Origin: Atopsyche davidsoni
Taxonomy: Eukaryota; Arthropoda; Insecta; Trichoptera; Hydrobiosidae
Length of the DNA: 64,000 bases
Assembly (NCBI GenBank): GCA_022113835.1
Contig: JAILWY010000002.1
Span: 5,992,501 to 6,056,500, forward strand
Reading direction: 5' to 3'
Below the pieces are notes generated by a model. The model was not told the origin of the DNA. It made no database searches and worked only from the letters and a program-made list of their open reading frames with translations. Below, in pieces: positions 41,433 to 54,482 of this stretch. The position numbers and the translations under genes are program-made. The first letter of the stretch is position 1. Every line of letters starts with the position of its first letter.

Positions 41433-43140
41433 AGTCCATCCCCCGTCGAACCTGACCCACTTGCCCCGCGCGTCCTCCGCCCGGCGGATGATTTAAACGC
41501 TGAAGTTTCAGCACACAGAACTAGGGCATTCGTCACTTTTGTAGACCACTCGTAGAGATGTGATATACAGGGTGATTCTAGTTTATCAAATATTTGACAA
41601 TCTTTGAAGCTATACACGTATGTTTTTTCGTTTCATTTTTCACACCACATTCAATAACGTATTGTTCTTCCTCGGTTTTAACGACATTGTATAAATCGTC
41701 GATATATTAAAATAAAAAGTCTAAAAATATCACTTCCTCGTTAGCCACAGATTTTAACAAATTATATTTTACAACTGAACAAAACACGTATTGAATATTT
41801 GTTGAATTTTGCTTCATAGCAATATATTTCATTTAATTTCTTAAATGAAAAATTAACCCGTAGTTTCCACCGCGGACAAAATACAATACATATTATTTTT
41901 AATTTATATTTTTCAAAGCAATGTGCTATGAAAATTTTGAAAGAATTTTCATGAGCGATGTTTATTTAATTTGATCACAATACACAAATCCAATAATGAT
42001 AATACATCAGGAATATAATTTATTTATTCACGAAAGATAAATAATTTATTATCGGTTCATTGTTATTACATTTTTCATCAAATTGCAACGATTCCTCTCC
42101 CATCTCGTCCCTCAATAACGAAAATAAACAAGCAATGTTCGTACTCTGAAAATCAGGTAACTAGTTTAAATATGGGTCAGTGTGTCAAAGCTGCGGCCAG
42201 GTGGCCGTGAATCTATTGGGATAGCATGACAAAATATGAAAGGCGTTAATGGTATGAAGATATTTATAAAAACGTGTTTGAATGCCAAGTTAAGTGCATT
42301 AATTATGTAAAGCGAACGTGCCCATATATTTTTTATGACCCCCTTGGAGTGTCGGAGTACTTGATGGTGTGTAGGATTTATTTATATGAAATCCAGTCGT
42401 GTGCGGGAATAGCGGAGCGCATCGAGCATTTACGGGGTAGCTTTTCTATTTTCTACACAAACAATTCTACACCCATCCTCGACAACCCATTTTACAATGC
42501 AATTGTGCTTCTCAGGATTTTTTTTTTTTTTAATATTGTTTTTAATATTAATTATCTTTAGTGTCTTGATAAATTTTTCATCATATTATGTTTCTCGGAA
42601 AGTGTTTAAAACTTTTGACAAATCATACATAAATAACATAAATTATCAATTCAACTTTAGCGTATAGATAATGAGAGAGTTCAAGATGGCAATTTAAAAC
42701 TTCGTGTAAGTGTATCGATTCGTCATATCCACGCAGTGTATTTTGGTTACTAACGCATGTTAAAGACTGAGTTTGAATGAGTAAGCTTTCACTATCGGAA
42801 AATTGACTAGTTCAAACTCGAAAGAAAAACTCGAAGCGATGCGAACCGAGCGGAACTCCTCGCAGGCTGTGAATAGTAGCCACGCGGCTCGGCATAATTG
42901 GTCGTGGAGGGGCTCCGGCGCGCACGGGCATAAATCTTTTCAGCGTCCCGAACCCGACGGACGTAGACGCTCGGGTTCCGCAGCCTGTCGAAGGGGGGAA
43001 GGGTGGAATTCACAACATCCCCGAGCTGTTTGTGTGTATAAGTAATTACTCGGCGCGGGCTCCGACTCGTGACGAGGGCGCCGGATGTGGCGGCGGATAT
43101 TGTCTGGCGGAGGATATCTTGGAGCGGCACGTGCGGCCCC

Positions 43141-43167
43141 GGGGCGGGGGCGGGGGCGGGGACGGGG
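43141..43167 (+). repeat. (GGGGGC)n tract
   Basis: Perfect units are followed by GGGGAC, again G-rich on the + strand. Confidence 0.88.
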
Positions 43168-44566
43168 TACCCGCTCTAATGTGCCCATTCACTAACCCCG
43201 CTGTGACGCAACAAACTTAGTCCTCTACCCTACGGAGACTGCTCTTACTTTTTTAGACTGGATAATGATTTACTCGCAAACTGTTTATTATACCATTAAA
43301 AAAACGCTCGTGTGAACCACGCGCTTTAGAGGTTCGCCGACGGACATGCGATAGTAGAATGTCTCGCGGTTAGAGTATCGTGGATTAATTTTTTGCTAAA
43401 TATTAAAAATTTGCAAAGAAATAATATTATTTTTGTTTTACCCTTAAGATTGTACTTTATTTTATACAGATACAATTTTGCAAATCAATTCTACGTATCA
43501 ATTTAAATTAAGGGAATTCTGGGGAGATTCCCTCATATTTAGGTGAGATACGAAGGTTAAATGGCGTCCATACGTCAAACTCACTGTCAATCGCGTCTCA
43601 TCTGTCTAGCGCGTAGCACCGATAATACACACAGTTCCCGTAGCCCATGTGCCTATACTTTCCAAATGTTAAAATTTACAAGACACTATGTGATAAATCT
43701 ATGAAATGGGGTTTGTTTAATTATTTCTTTCGAACTACATTCAACTAAATTGAAATAGAAAACGCCAATAGCATCGAGAACTCCTTCCACTCTTCCAAAC
43801 GCGGCTTCCTTTTTTCAATCTATCTCCACCCGGCCCGCAGAGCGCGGTCCACTGCGCTTCGATACCACATGGACGAACTGCCGTAAGCCGCGGCCAGTCC
43901 CGGTCGCCCCACCCCGCCCCGCCCCCCTGCCTCCTTGCTAGCTCTGCACTTGCACGAATTACGTTTTACTTCATCCCGCAACGATACCTCCCACCTGTAA
44001 AACTATTATAATATTTTATTTACATGTACATTTTCCGAGCATAGAAAATTCTTCACGGAAATTTGCAAAGGTATCACTAGCTCGCGAGCCTTATATTACT
44101 TTCGGACGAAGGCGCTCGTACCCCGTAAAATATTAAGTAAAACAGCATTCAAATAGCAATGCATCCGAATCTACCTTTCAAAACAAACAAGATTCTTCAA
44201 CTTGGTGTTATTTCGTCGCCTTCTGGCGTCCATTTGGTCTGGCACGGGTCGGAAGGTTGGTCTGGCACGCGAGTGCAGCGGCTCACTGGATGTCACCGAC
44301 AGGCCCCGCGGGCTCTCGATAATGGGCGCGGACTAATGTACTTTCCTGTAAACTTCACCCGGTCACCCAGTCGGTAACGTTTTAGCGTACCGTGCAACAG
44401 GTTGCGAATTCTCCTTCCCGCGAAACGCTCACATAGCTCTAATGGAAGTTTACTGCAATCAACTATTGATTTCTCTTGGCCGATTGTTTGACGCTCGTAC
44501 GTGTTAAAGGCTCTTCAACTTTGTAAAGGCTTGTTGTATTAATAATGTTCTACTATTTCTACTATA

Positions 44567-44587
44567 AATATATATATATATATATAT
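44567..44587. repeat. (TA)n microsatellite
   Basis: About ten TA units. A shorter (TA)n run lies at 4313-4326. Confidence 0.9.
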
Positions 44588-46998
44588 CCGAGTTTTCTCT
44601 TTCGTGTGATCAGATGGTCAGTGTACAGATCACTTTGTACTATTTATCATCATTGTTATAGACCGTCATGGTTGGTGGATAGATATTCATAATATGTTTA
44701 TTGTTTTCATTTATTTCCATTCTTGTTTGTATGGGAGGTTAATGATAAAATATATTTTTATGCATTTTTATGGAATGTGGTGCAGAGACATTGTTATACT
44801 CGGATATTTGTATCATCTAGCATTTTTAATGAACACCATATCGTACAATCCGGCTATATATGAATATGCTATAATTTTTCATTTTTATGATATATTCAGT
44901 GTATTCAATATTCTTTACAGAAAGTACTTGGTGGAATTTCATTTTTTGTAATTTTTTCACCAACCAATAAAATTCAACATATGGAAAAATTACAACAGTA
45001 TTTTATTTAAAAGAATATATTCAGTACTTTAAATTCAAATATTTATTTGGGCATTCTCAAACTCTCCTCTTTTCCGCGTGTTTTGCTCATTTTCCTGTGA
45101 CCGTTGAACTCGTTTCTGCTGCTGGCAGTTATTTCAAATCGCAAGTGTAGCGAAAATTTTCCCGCGAAGTGCAAATGCAGTACTCCGATTCTATCCACAC
45201 AATAACCAGCGGTATGTATAATTTGTACAACGCGAGCTAATCGTTGTATTCGGAAGGTTAACAATGCCGACCTCCAATTCCACCCATGAATGACTGGCTG
45301 CAATAATCGCGCTAATATTTTATTTATTTTTCATTCGCGTGTGTTATATTGTGATTACGCTACGAAGTAATTGACAAATTATATAATACAATCAAGATTT
45401 TCATATCCTTAGTGTGTTTAGAATACGCCCTTATTCTAATGTTAATATATTAAGTATATTCTTTAAGCTTTTTATTAAAACAGACGGTTCGGTCGATTGT
45501 TGTGTGTGAAAATATTTATTTTATATTTTAAAAGTCTTCTCTCGTTTTACTAGCATTGAAATATTACGCCGCCATGCTACCAATATTTCAATCAACTCAT
45601 GACACCTCTGTCGATCAATCAACATTCTCTATAACGGCGGTGCCTTACATTCGAACCTATTATTTTCCTTTTTTTATCTTTTCGCGTTTTCACGCAGCCC
45701 GGTACCTGTCGGCCGGCATGGGCCATCGCAGGAACACAATGCCGCCGTGTCACGGGCGCGACCTGCGGGAGGAGAGGGTGTTTGTCCTTTACAGATTAAG
45801 TACCCAAGGCGATAACATTCGCATTCAAAATAAATTGCCAATGCGCATATTCAACACCCAAATACGGGTTCTTTCCGTGATATTTATTCGTTGTCTGTAT
45901 TCAACAACGAATGATATGCTCTAATTTGCTTCGCTTGTACCCTGTGAATTGAAATATGTATCTAAAAATAAAGTTCATTACATTTCAATGCATAAGTAGT
46001 TCTGAGAAAAATGACTTGTACTGAAATCATTTAAAAGTTTAAAAAAAAAATTTCATGAGCAATCTTTCCTATATATTTCAGAATATTAGATTAAAATACA
46101 ACTCACGGCGAAGGTATAAATACTTAATGCTTGCATACAGTAAGATATATTTTCAGAAAATATGATTTAACTTTGTAGACAATGGCAGTCATGCCGTGCA
46201 AACCCGAGAGCTCGGCTTGCCTTCCTAGAGTGTGCACTCTTCGAGTGCAATAAGTTCAACCGGTTAATTTATATGTTTTCTACTTAGAGTTAAAATATTC
46301 GTGCCCAGAAATATTTTCTAGAAACTAATGAACGCGAGTTTCATGTCTCGTTATAATGAATTCGTTTATAAATGCAAACGGGCTTGTCCTATCGCCGGCA
46401 CGCCACTGATACAAAAATATCTCATGCTGCTTTTTTATGAAAAAAAGTGCTATCTTTTCCGCACTCATTCGTAGCATCATTTGTTTGTCTACCGGACGAC
46501 ATAATTAATTATAGGCCGATGAGTGTTTGCGCAAGATCCCCGGCAAGCGAGCGCGCGGGACTCGAGTCGCCGATGATTTGTTTGCCGTCAACATCAATCG
46601 GCCTCGATCCGGGAAAGCGGCGAGCGGCCCTTACTTTCCGAAATGTAACGCTTTTGAAAATAAATATCACAATCGATGTGGAATTTAATTACATAAACAT
46701 ATTTCTTTGTGTTTTTACTAACTCAGTAAAAATATGACCGATTAAAGATTTTTGAGAAAACGTTTGAAATACTGTCACCCTACTCGAACCCTTCGTGTTC
46801 GCTTTCTCAAAATTCTTGAAATAAGGAAATATCACCGATCATTTTCAGTGCACGTGGTAATTTTAAATCGAATATGAAAACCGTACTTTATTTTGATTTT
46901 TTCTCAACTGTGTATGATAATTTAAAATATAATTTTATATTTACCGATAATTTTGATATTTTTTTGTTTTTAATATTGTAAAAATATCCATTTCGCAG

Positions 46999-47082
46999 GG
47001 AACATAGGGTTGAACGATATCCCTCCGATCTCTCACATGCTGCCTAACGGCGAAATACTGGGCGAACAGGGCTTCGGATTTG
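46999..47082 (+). CDS. ps: candidate upstream coding exon of pasilla (28 codons, phase 1-1)
   Basis: An 84-base stretch is bounded by a TTTCGCAG acceptor (AG at 46997-46998) and a G|GTAATT donor (GT at 47083-47084). After two bases that finish a split codon it reads 27 sense codons beginning NIGLNDIPPISHMLPNG and ending GEQGFGF, then one base of a split codon. That last base (G) joins the first two bases of the exon at 57394 (GG) to give glycine, so the product would run [13 protein letters not shown] straight into KH1. Joining instead to an AG at 57340-57341 would meet an in-frame stop, so 57394 is the fitting partner. The codons look coding, unlike the AT-rich flanks. The exon is symmetric (phase 1 both sides) and could be skipped without a frameshift. 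It would be the variable region before KH1. Assignment to ps is an inference from phase, strand and position. Confidence 0.6.
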
Positions 47083-48300
47083 GTAATTAAACACATGATT
47101 ATCTTTACTTTAACTCCTTCTCGAGGTGAAAACCGAACTACTTCTGTCCTATAATACTGCTATATCTGCTTTTGTCGAACTTAACTCGCGGTAAGTACAA
47201 CTACTGAGATTAACGCACCGATTTCAAAACATATTATATACTCTCATGAAAAATATTTTTGAAAAATTCATCTTCTATTATTGTTATTGTACATTTTTTA
47301 TTCAATTTGGCTCATCGTATCATATCAAACCACCAGTACGACAATATTATTCAAATACATCATTATCAACGAGCGCGATACGGTGCGCCGTATCTGCGCG
47401 CCGCTCCGCTCGGCTATCGCTCTTCCATTGCGGCGCCACGAAACGGTCGCCCGAGTCTTTCCCTCCATTCTGACCGATGGCATGCCAGGAACACATTCAC
47501 ATTCTGTCCCAAAACAACCGCAAGCTTGTCGCAAATCTATCGCTACTTATTGCATTACTAATTCTTCTCAAATCTTCCTCGCCGCCGCGCGCTCACGCCG
47601 GCGGGCGCGGCGTCCGCTCCGCTAATCGCGATTTCCTCTCGCTCAGCTCCGCTCCCGATCGCATCGCGAGGTCGCGCGACTCCGACCCAGGCACCCGCTT
47701 ATACCCGGCACTTCTGTACTATGTTTTAGTACAGAAGATTGCATCTATGTACGTGTGGGTAGATGCACTGATGATTCTCGACCGAACCGAAGCAGGCGCG
47801 AGCCCGATTTCAGCAGCTCGAGATTCATCCGTCAGGGCGGTGACTAGAATTGGCGATCCCATCGTCCGCTCGGCGAGTCGACAGACGCTAAAGAGCGTTC
47901 TTGATAAATATGTATATTTTGTGAGAAATGAATGTGGCTATATTTTCTCGCAGCTTGTAATTAGTTTTTGCGTGTGCGGCGTTCGACGGAGAACCGACTC
48001 GGCGGCCCGGCCGGCCCGGGAACGCGCCGCGCCGCGCGATAGCGCCGACCCGTCTATCGCGGGCGGGGCGCCCCGAAACGAATAACATTGCTAATCAAAA
48101 TAAAGGAAATTCAATGATCAAATTTGATTACATCCCGGAATCCCGGAACGGACATCGTATGATCATTTTGCACATTGCTATCCATTCTAAAAATAATCTT
48201 GTTTTTGTCCAAAAATATTAAAATTTCTAGCCTTTATTGCATCATATCGAAACGTCGCATGTACGGTGGCACCGCGGAGAGCTCACTCGAGCCGCGCGGC

Positions 48301-48370
48301 ACGCTCCGCCGCACGCCCCGCCGCACGCCCCGCCCCGCACGCCCCGCACGCCCCGCTCGCCCCGCACGCG
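48301..48370. repeat. GCACGCCCCGC-type repeats
   Basis: Imperfect 10-12 base units of GCACGCCCCGC(C). Confidence 0.8.
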
Positions 48371-48986
48371 CGTCGCCGGCCCACTGCTGACATCGCATTT
48401 CTTCCTACTTCAATACAAATTGCAAAACAGTGAATGTATACCTCAGTACTTATTAAAAATTACAACATTTATCATTTTTCTATGTTAGCTTTTTTAAATT
48501 TCAACGATCAATTGTTTTTACTAAGTTTGACTATCATTTATTTCATATTTGGCGGGAGAGTTGGGCGAGGGCGTAGGGAGCCAGCGGGTTGAGAAAATCG
48601 GGAGACTCGATCCGAATGAGTATTCTTCTCGGATGTGTTATCGGGTGCAGTGCGAGCCCTCGGCTACCGCAATTTTCATTTTTACATTCGAATAAGTAAC
48701 CGCATCCCCGATTGTGTATTGAAACATTGAAAGTTATAAATTTCCCCAGCCTCCTTTGCGACCCGCCAGCGAGCCCCGCACTTGGCGCCTCCCTCCTGAC
48801 ACTCGTTTTCGCCATCTAAATTCCAAATAACGCGGTTAGATTATAATTTCAGCGAGGCTTTCGGCTCACTCGAATATCCGTGCATTAACTTGTCAATAAA
48901 AAAAACGTCGGAGCGAAGGGCGAAAGTAAAAAAATATATCACGGAGCATGTGTCGAAGTTTTATGGCGCTGTTAGTGTGGGCGGGC

Positions 48987-49063
48987 GAGCCTCCCCGGAG
49001 CCTCCCCGGAGCCTCCCCGGAGCCTCCTCGAGACCTCCTCGAGACCTCCTCGGAGCCTCCTCC
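48987..49063. repeat. 11-bp minisatellite GAGCCTCCYCG x7
   Basis: Seven tandem 11-base units. The first three are identical (GAGCCTCCCCG), while the later ones carry CTCG or begin AGA. A graded divergence from left to right is visible. Confidence 0.9.
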
Positions 49064-52000
49064 CGCGGTGTCGGGGGTGCCGGCCGTGCGGCAGGAATTT
49101 GAAATATCTGCGAAATAAAACTCTGCCCGCCACCATTAGTGCCGATTTACGACCCGGCCGAAGTGAAAATGTTACAAGTCAGATTTGCATTCGTAATCGA
49201 GTCTTCGCAACTTATTTTCCGATTCGACCCCGCGCCAGGGAGCACCCGCGCGACTTCACAGCCAATAAAATGGCTCGTTTTGGTGACATTGTATCGCTGT
49301 CGATGCGATGAAAAGCAGATGAGCTATAAATTAATATTTCCTACGGATTACTTTTTAGAAACGATTGTCTGAAAAGTATGTTCTTATGTCGATAATAATG
49401 TATATTATTTTAAATTATATGTTGATGTTTTATTGGCTGAATGTAAATGCGCTGAAGTGAAATATAAACTAATTTATTAAAAAAAATTATTTAAGTAGAG
49501 ATCTTTACTTTTTTCATGATCATCATTAAAACCGATATAAAGTACGTAAATTTTGTATAACTTTACTTCTTTTAATTTATATTTATTCTTGTATGTAACG
49601 GTTTTTGTCGTTTATACCTATATTTTAATACATATATGTCAAATGTTTGTGTAAAACGCGCTGCCCGAGCCGCAATCGGCAACTGAGTAGCCAGAACACC
49701 CGTGTTTGAAAATTATTTACCCGAGCCTTCATTCCTGGAAAATAGGAACAAGGAAATCCACTGTATGGAATTGAAGGACCCATATAATTCGATCTAATTA
49801 AACCTTTGTTTGATGTATTTTAGCTAAACCCTGTTTTATATGGTCCAATATAATTTTGTTTAATATTTATTCGACAATGCTACAGCCGATATTGAATTCA
49901 TACTTCGTATTAATAATATGAATATTTTAAAAATAAGTTGTGAATTCTCACTCTTCTTTGATAGAGTATTTAATTTGTTTAGAATTACGTATCCACCAAT
50001 TACAGAGACAGTTTTTCACGGATTCAACATTTTACGAGTATGTTTATTATCAAATCATTAAACTTGTGTTTGTTGTTTTGGATTTTTAAGCTAAAAAATA
50101 TTTGTCCTACGTATTATTTTTAATTCATCAACATTTATTTTAGTTCGTTCTGTACAATTCCCTGAGAAAATACACTCCTCCGCTTTTTTGGATTTGATTT
50201 TTTGGCGAGCAATGTAACCGTTGCGCATTCACAGAAAACTATTTACCCGGTATGTATAATAGATTATTCATAAAATTAGAATTAACCAACAAAAGTTATT
50301 CTCTTAGTAGAAAAAAATGGGTTTAGAGTCATGCGATTAAAATTCTGCGCTTTACCCACAGCAAAATGACAAAAAAGTTGCTATATTTTTTTAGAACACG
50401 TTTAAATAACCGAAACAGCAAAAGCGCGAGTACTTCCGCTGTGTCTTCCTGGCAGTTCGCTCTGCATTTCAAATGAGAGACTACTCAAACCCAAATTGAA
50501 CGATTTTTCGCGAAAAACCTTAATTTATAATAAATTCGCGATATTCGGGAAATGCAATTACAATTTGTACGGAAAAAATAATAGTAAACATCCGACCGCC
50601 CCGGCGCTGACGCTCTAAAACAAACAACATGCAATGTATTTTTAAGTATTTATTTTATTTTCAAGTATTTAAATTTTCAACATTATCTGTCATTATTTGT
50701 TTACATTAAATAGTGTTGAAAAAACCCCAGCACGCGATGCACTCTCACACGAAGACATGCCGAAAATACTTTTTTTTTCTCGGCATTCTGTTTTTCGCTA
50801 ATCGACAATAATGTCAACAACTGATAAATTTATGTGTCAATAGGTATCCAATACAAAATAAAATTCAGGTTGCAAAAATGGTACTTCAATTGAATGCAAT
50901 TTTTTTAAAAACCTCACTTATCGAACAATAATTTCAATTAGTTCGACCGATGACTCTTTTCAGGTTTATTGAAAAAAATGTGACTATAATAATTAAAAAA
51001 TATATAGACCGTTAATTACATTTATTATTTCATCGAGACTATAATAATATTCGACAAATCAATATTTTTGAAGTTCGGAGTTTATTTAAGGCATCAGGTG
51101 ACGAAAAATTGATCGATTGTGTATACTCCAATTTAGGTAATTTATTGAGTTACCTGATTGACGGCTCTACTCAAAATTATTCGTAAACAGCTACTCTCAA
51201 TACGCGCTAACTCCTCAAAAAAGCTATTTTTATTATACTTCCGTCTATTATTCTCACGGAATGTCCATCAAGTAAAAGTCCACGTCTTAAAGTAATATCA
51301 ACAGAACTATGCAGTGTGTAATTATGAAATGATTCAATTTTGATTAAATTCAACTTTCATTCCCCGGACGTTCTACTCGGCTGTGTATTTAATTAGCTGC
51401 TTATTTTGAGGAAATAATAGCAAAGCAAATAGATCAGTAAAAATGACTTTCTTATATGTAATAGTTTCGTTCGGTTAGGTTATACTATACATATCGCAAC
51501 GAATATCTATAGTTTTATGGTAGAACTTGAACATCATCGTTATCATCCCCGGTATTCCCGGGCCGTCTTATCTCGTCAATCGATAGTGCGTGCGGACCCG
51601 CGTCCCGTGCAGGGGGCAAGGGGCAGGGGGGCAGGGGGTCCGCGGCCGCTGCGGCGGGGCGAGTCACCGCTCGGAATTATGCATTTCGATGCAATCGAGA
51701 CTCGCCGGCCTCCCCGCGCGAGAATAACGAGTAAACCATGACGACATGACCAATATATTCAGTCCGGCACCGCCGGACCTATAAACTCTCATCTGCAATA
51801 ATTACCGTTTTCTATCTTCAATAAGATTTTCATCATTATTTTGATTTCATTCAACGTTTTGACCTAAATTATACGTTATTGTATAATTATATAAATGTGT
51901 AATTCTGATGTTTATTAATTGATCATCATTGGGGCCTCTACATCGTAGACTTATGCGTTTCACGATGGAATACAATATATGTGAATTTGAATGTAATTGA

Positions 52001-52850
52001 AATGTTGTTTCGCCAAATAAATGCTCTCTTCTTTGCCTTATCGATACGATAGATAAGTGACTTTATATTTTTTTGAGAACCGGCACTTACAGTTTTACAA
52101 AAATTTACATTTGGTAGAGCGCGCGCAAAGTAATTCAATTTTCTAGAATATAATACCTCATTTTTGGTATTCTGTTTCAAATAAACGTATTGGTAAAACT
52201 TTTTTGTTAAATATGCACAAGTACTGCACAACAAGACGACCCAAATTAAATAATACTATGAATTATGATGGCATTCGACCCAATTTAAAATTATTCATTA
52301 CAAACATAATTTTCCCCATTATTCAAAGAAGTGTGTACTGAACGATTCGAAACGCAAATTGATCTACTTTGTCATGATTTTTTTTATTCGTCAAAAGAGC
52401 AATAGAGGGACGGGTTCTCCATAGTGAATAATATTCCGCCTTCCCTGGTAATATTTGTACTACGGGTATTGATCATTTCTCTTTTAAACTCAACAGCTCG
52501 ATTACAAAATAGGTCAGGGCGAGGCGGATTCGTCGCCTAGCCGGTGCGGTCTTTTGCAATTCCTCATGTCGGATAACGGATTTATAAACCGGACTCCTCC
52601 CCGTGCAAGTAATTTCGCGTCTCGCTCTTCCCGAGGATCCCGCACCTAGCCGCCTCCGCAATTTTGCAATAAATTCTCATTACGAACGGCAGTCGATCCG
52701 CTGTCAGTCAGGCGCAATTCAGCCGCGAAATCCGCCAAGCAGATCCACGAAATGCAAAGCGCAGTATTTGCGAATCGAGGTCGATCGGCCTAGACCGCCG
52801 CGGCGCATCATCATCGCGTCCCTTATCACTCGCGCCCGGAGACAATAATT

Positions 52851-52890
52851 ATCCACAACATATCACAACACATCACAACACATCACAACA
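52851..52890. repeat. 10-bp repeat ATCACAACAC-type x4
   Basis: Four 10-base units end in CACAACA (ATCCACAACA, TATCACAACA, then CATCACAACA twice). Confidence 0.88.
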
Positions 52891-53401
52891 CGGCGGACAC
52901 CGCGCTCCGAAAATAAGCCAGACAACAACGGGCGGGGCTCTGTCGGCGCTCGGCCCGGCCCGCTCCCGGTTCAGGCTGTGCGAGGAAACCGAGGAAACCG
53001 AAATTAAGTCACGGCGGCCTGTGGACGAAAACGCCGTTTTGCGTAGTTTTAGAGAACGAAGCTGGCGCATAAATTGTGCTTTTTTTCTTTGTTTACATAA
53101 ATTATTTCTTAATTATTCCATGGGCACTTTTGTATCAAGAATATAAAATATTCGTTAAATTTATTGGAGTAGTAGTATGTTTTTATAAATAGCCTGTCTA
53201 CTTTGATGTGTATTTTATATATTGCGACAATAATCCGCATAAATCGACTTTTATTTCAAATTGTATCTCTATAGTTCCTTTCTTAAAATCGAAATAGTTT
53301 TTTTTAATAAAAATAGAGCAAGCGGTTAAAAATTTATATTGAATAAATCTCTCGAAAGCGATGATTTTTTTTAATACACTTTCCGAGAGCTTTCGGGCGC
53401 A

Positions 53402-53448
53402 GGGCGGGGGCGGGGGCGGGGGCGGGGCGGGGGCGGGAGCGGGGGCGC
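53402..53448 (+). repeat. (GGGGGC)n tract, longest copy
   Basis: About 46 bases of GGGGGC with one five-base unit and one GGGAGC interruption. It can fold as G-quadruplexes in DNA or in the pasilla pre-mRNA. Confidence 0.9.
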
Positions 53449-53471
53449 CCCGTGTATTATTTAGCGCGGCC

Positions 53472-53527
53472 CTCGGGCACTGGGGCACTCTGGCACTCGG
53501 GCACCTGGCACTCGGGCACTCTGGCAC
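53472..53527. repeat. imperfect CTCGGGCAC / CTCTGGCAC repeat
   Basis: Six to seven short units built on GGCACTC with alternating spacing follow almost directly after the (GGGGGC)n tract. Confidence 0.8.
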
Positions 53528-54452
53528 GCGAGCGGAGATCGATGTCCGCGCCCGCACTGCACGTTCCCGCTCTCCTCTTTTCGCCAGCCGATGATCCGCG
53601 AGTGGTGCAAAGGACGATGAAAGCCGTCGCGATCGGCTTTATTTGTGTATATGCTCCCGGTAGGTCAGCATTTACCGTAATGTGCATTTTTGTTTCAAAA
53701 TAAAAATCTGAAATTTGGTTTTAAATAAACACGGACAGCTCGTTTCCAGATGAACAATTGTCGGGGAATCGATTCCCCCACGAAATGACGAGAAATATCC
53801 TCCCAGTTTTTTTTAACGCTTGAATCGATTATTTTGATATTGCATCCGCAACGTACAGGTTGTGGATTATGATTGCGTAATTATTGAAAATGTAGTAATA
53901 ATTATTCGCTAGTAAATGTTCCCGTGCAAAAAATCTGAAGACACCGGTCCTTCGCATCGGCCAAACTGAAAGCGACCCGACCCCGACCGACGCCCTCCGG
54001 CACTCGCACCTGAGTTTGAAAATCTTCCCAATATTGCTCAGTATCATCGTGCCGCCCGAGGCGGGTCGGTTTGATCCCGATTGAAATTCAAAAATAATCG
54101 GAACCAGTTTTTAATATAACCATCCGGTATGTGCCGCGAAGCGATTCAATGCATATATTGTTTGTCAATGTTTAATGCGATGCAACGATAAGCGCACTTA
54201 TCTATTCAACACTCTATGCGATATCGCCGACAACATTGAAAAGTAACTTACTTTTCGCTTTTCAAAAAAACTATCGAGGTCGCGGGGCCGCAGCGCGATT
54301 TCGTCGACCGCGACTCAGATTATTGAATAACAATCAATATTGAAAAGTAATACATTCGCATCTGCAGTTGATCCGCGAGGCGCTCGTGTCGCCGGTCGGA
54401 AGCGTCTCGCGGAGAAGAGAGAGGAAACCGCCAACGCTCGCCGAGCACCCCT

Positions 54453-54482
54453 GAGGAGGGGCGAGGGCGAGGGCGAGGGCGA
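54453..54482. repeat. (GAGGGC)n tract
   Basis: Four to five hexanucleotide units within the CpG-rich block. Confidence 0.85.

Larger units (their letters stand above)
30691..46998. other. non-coding, probably upstream intron of pasilla
   Basis: No exon could be supported. CpG-rich patches lie near 31130-31370, 33400-33490, 36500-36660, 37850-37940, 39640-40060, 41390-41480, 42830-43190 and 43830-43940. The rest is AT-rich. If the exon at 46999 belongs to pasilla, an earlier exon ending in phase 1 must lie here or further left. Confidence 0.5.

Noticed and set aside
42274..42561. 95-codon frame on +
   Set aside because: It begins at GTG rather than ATG, ends in a homopolymer-derived Phe run, and has no recognisable similarity.
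47477..48085. 202-codon ATG-started open frame on +
   Set aside because: It lies in a CpG-rich patch inside the putative intron, has Arg/Ser/Pro-rich composition in its second half, shows no domain, and would be read in the wrong context for pasilla splicing. Chance is more likely.
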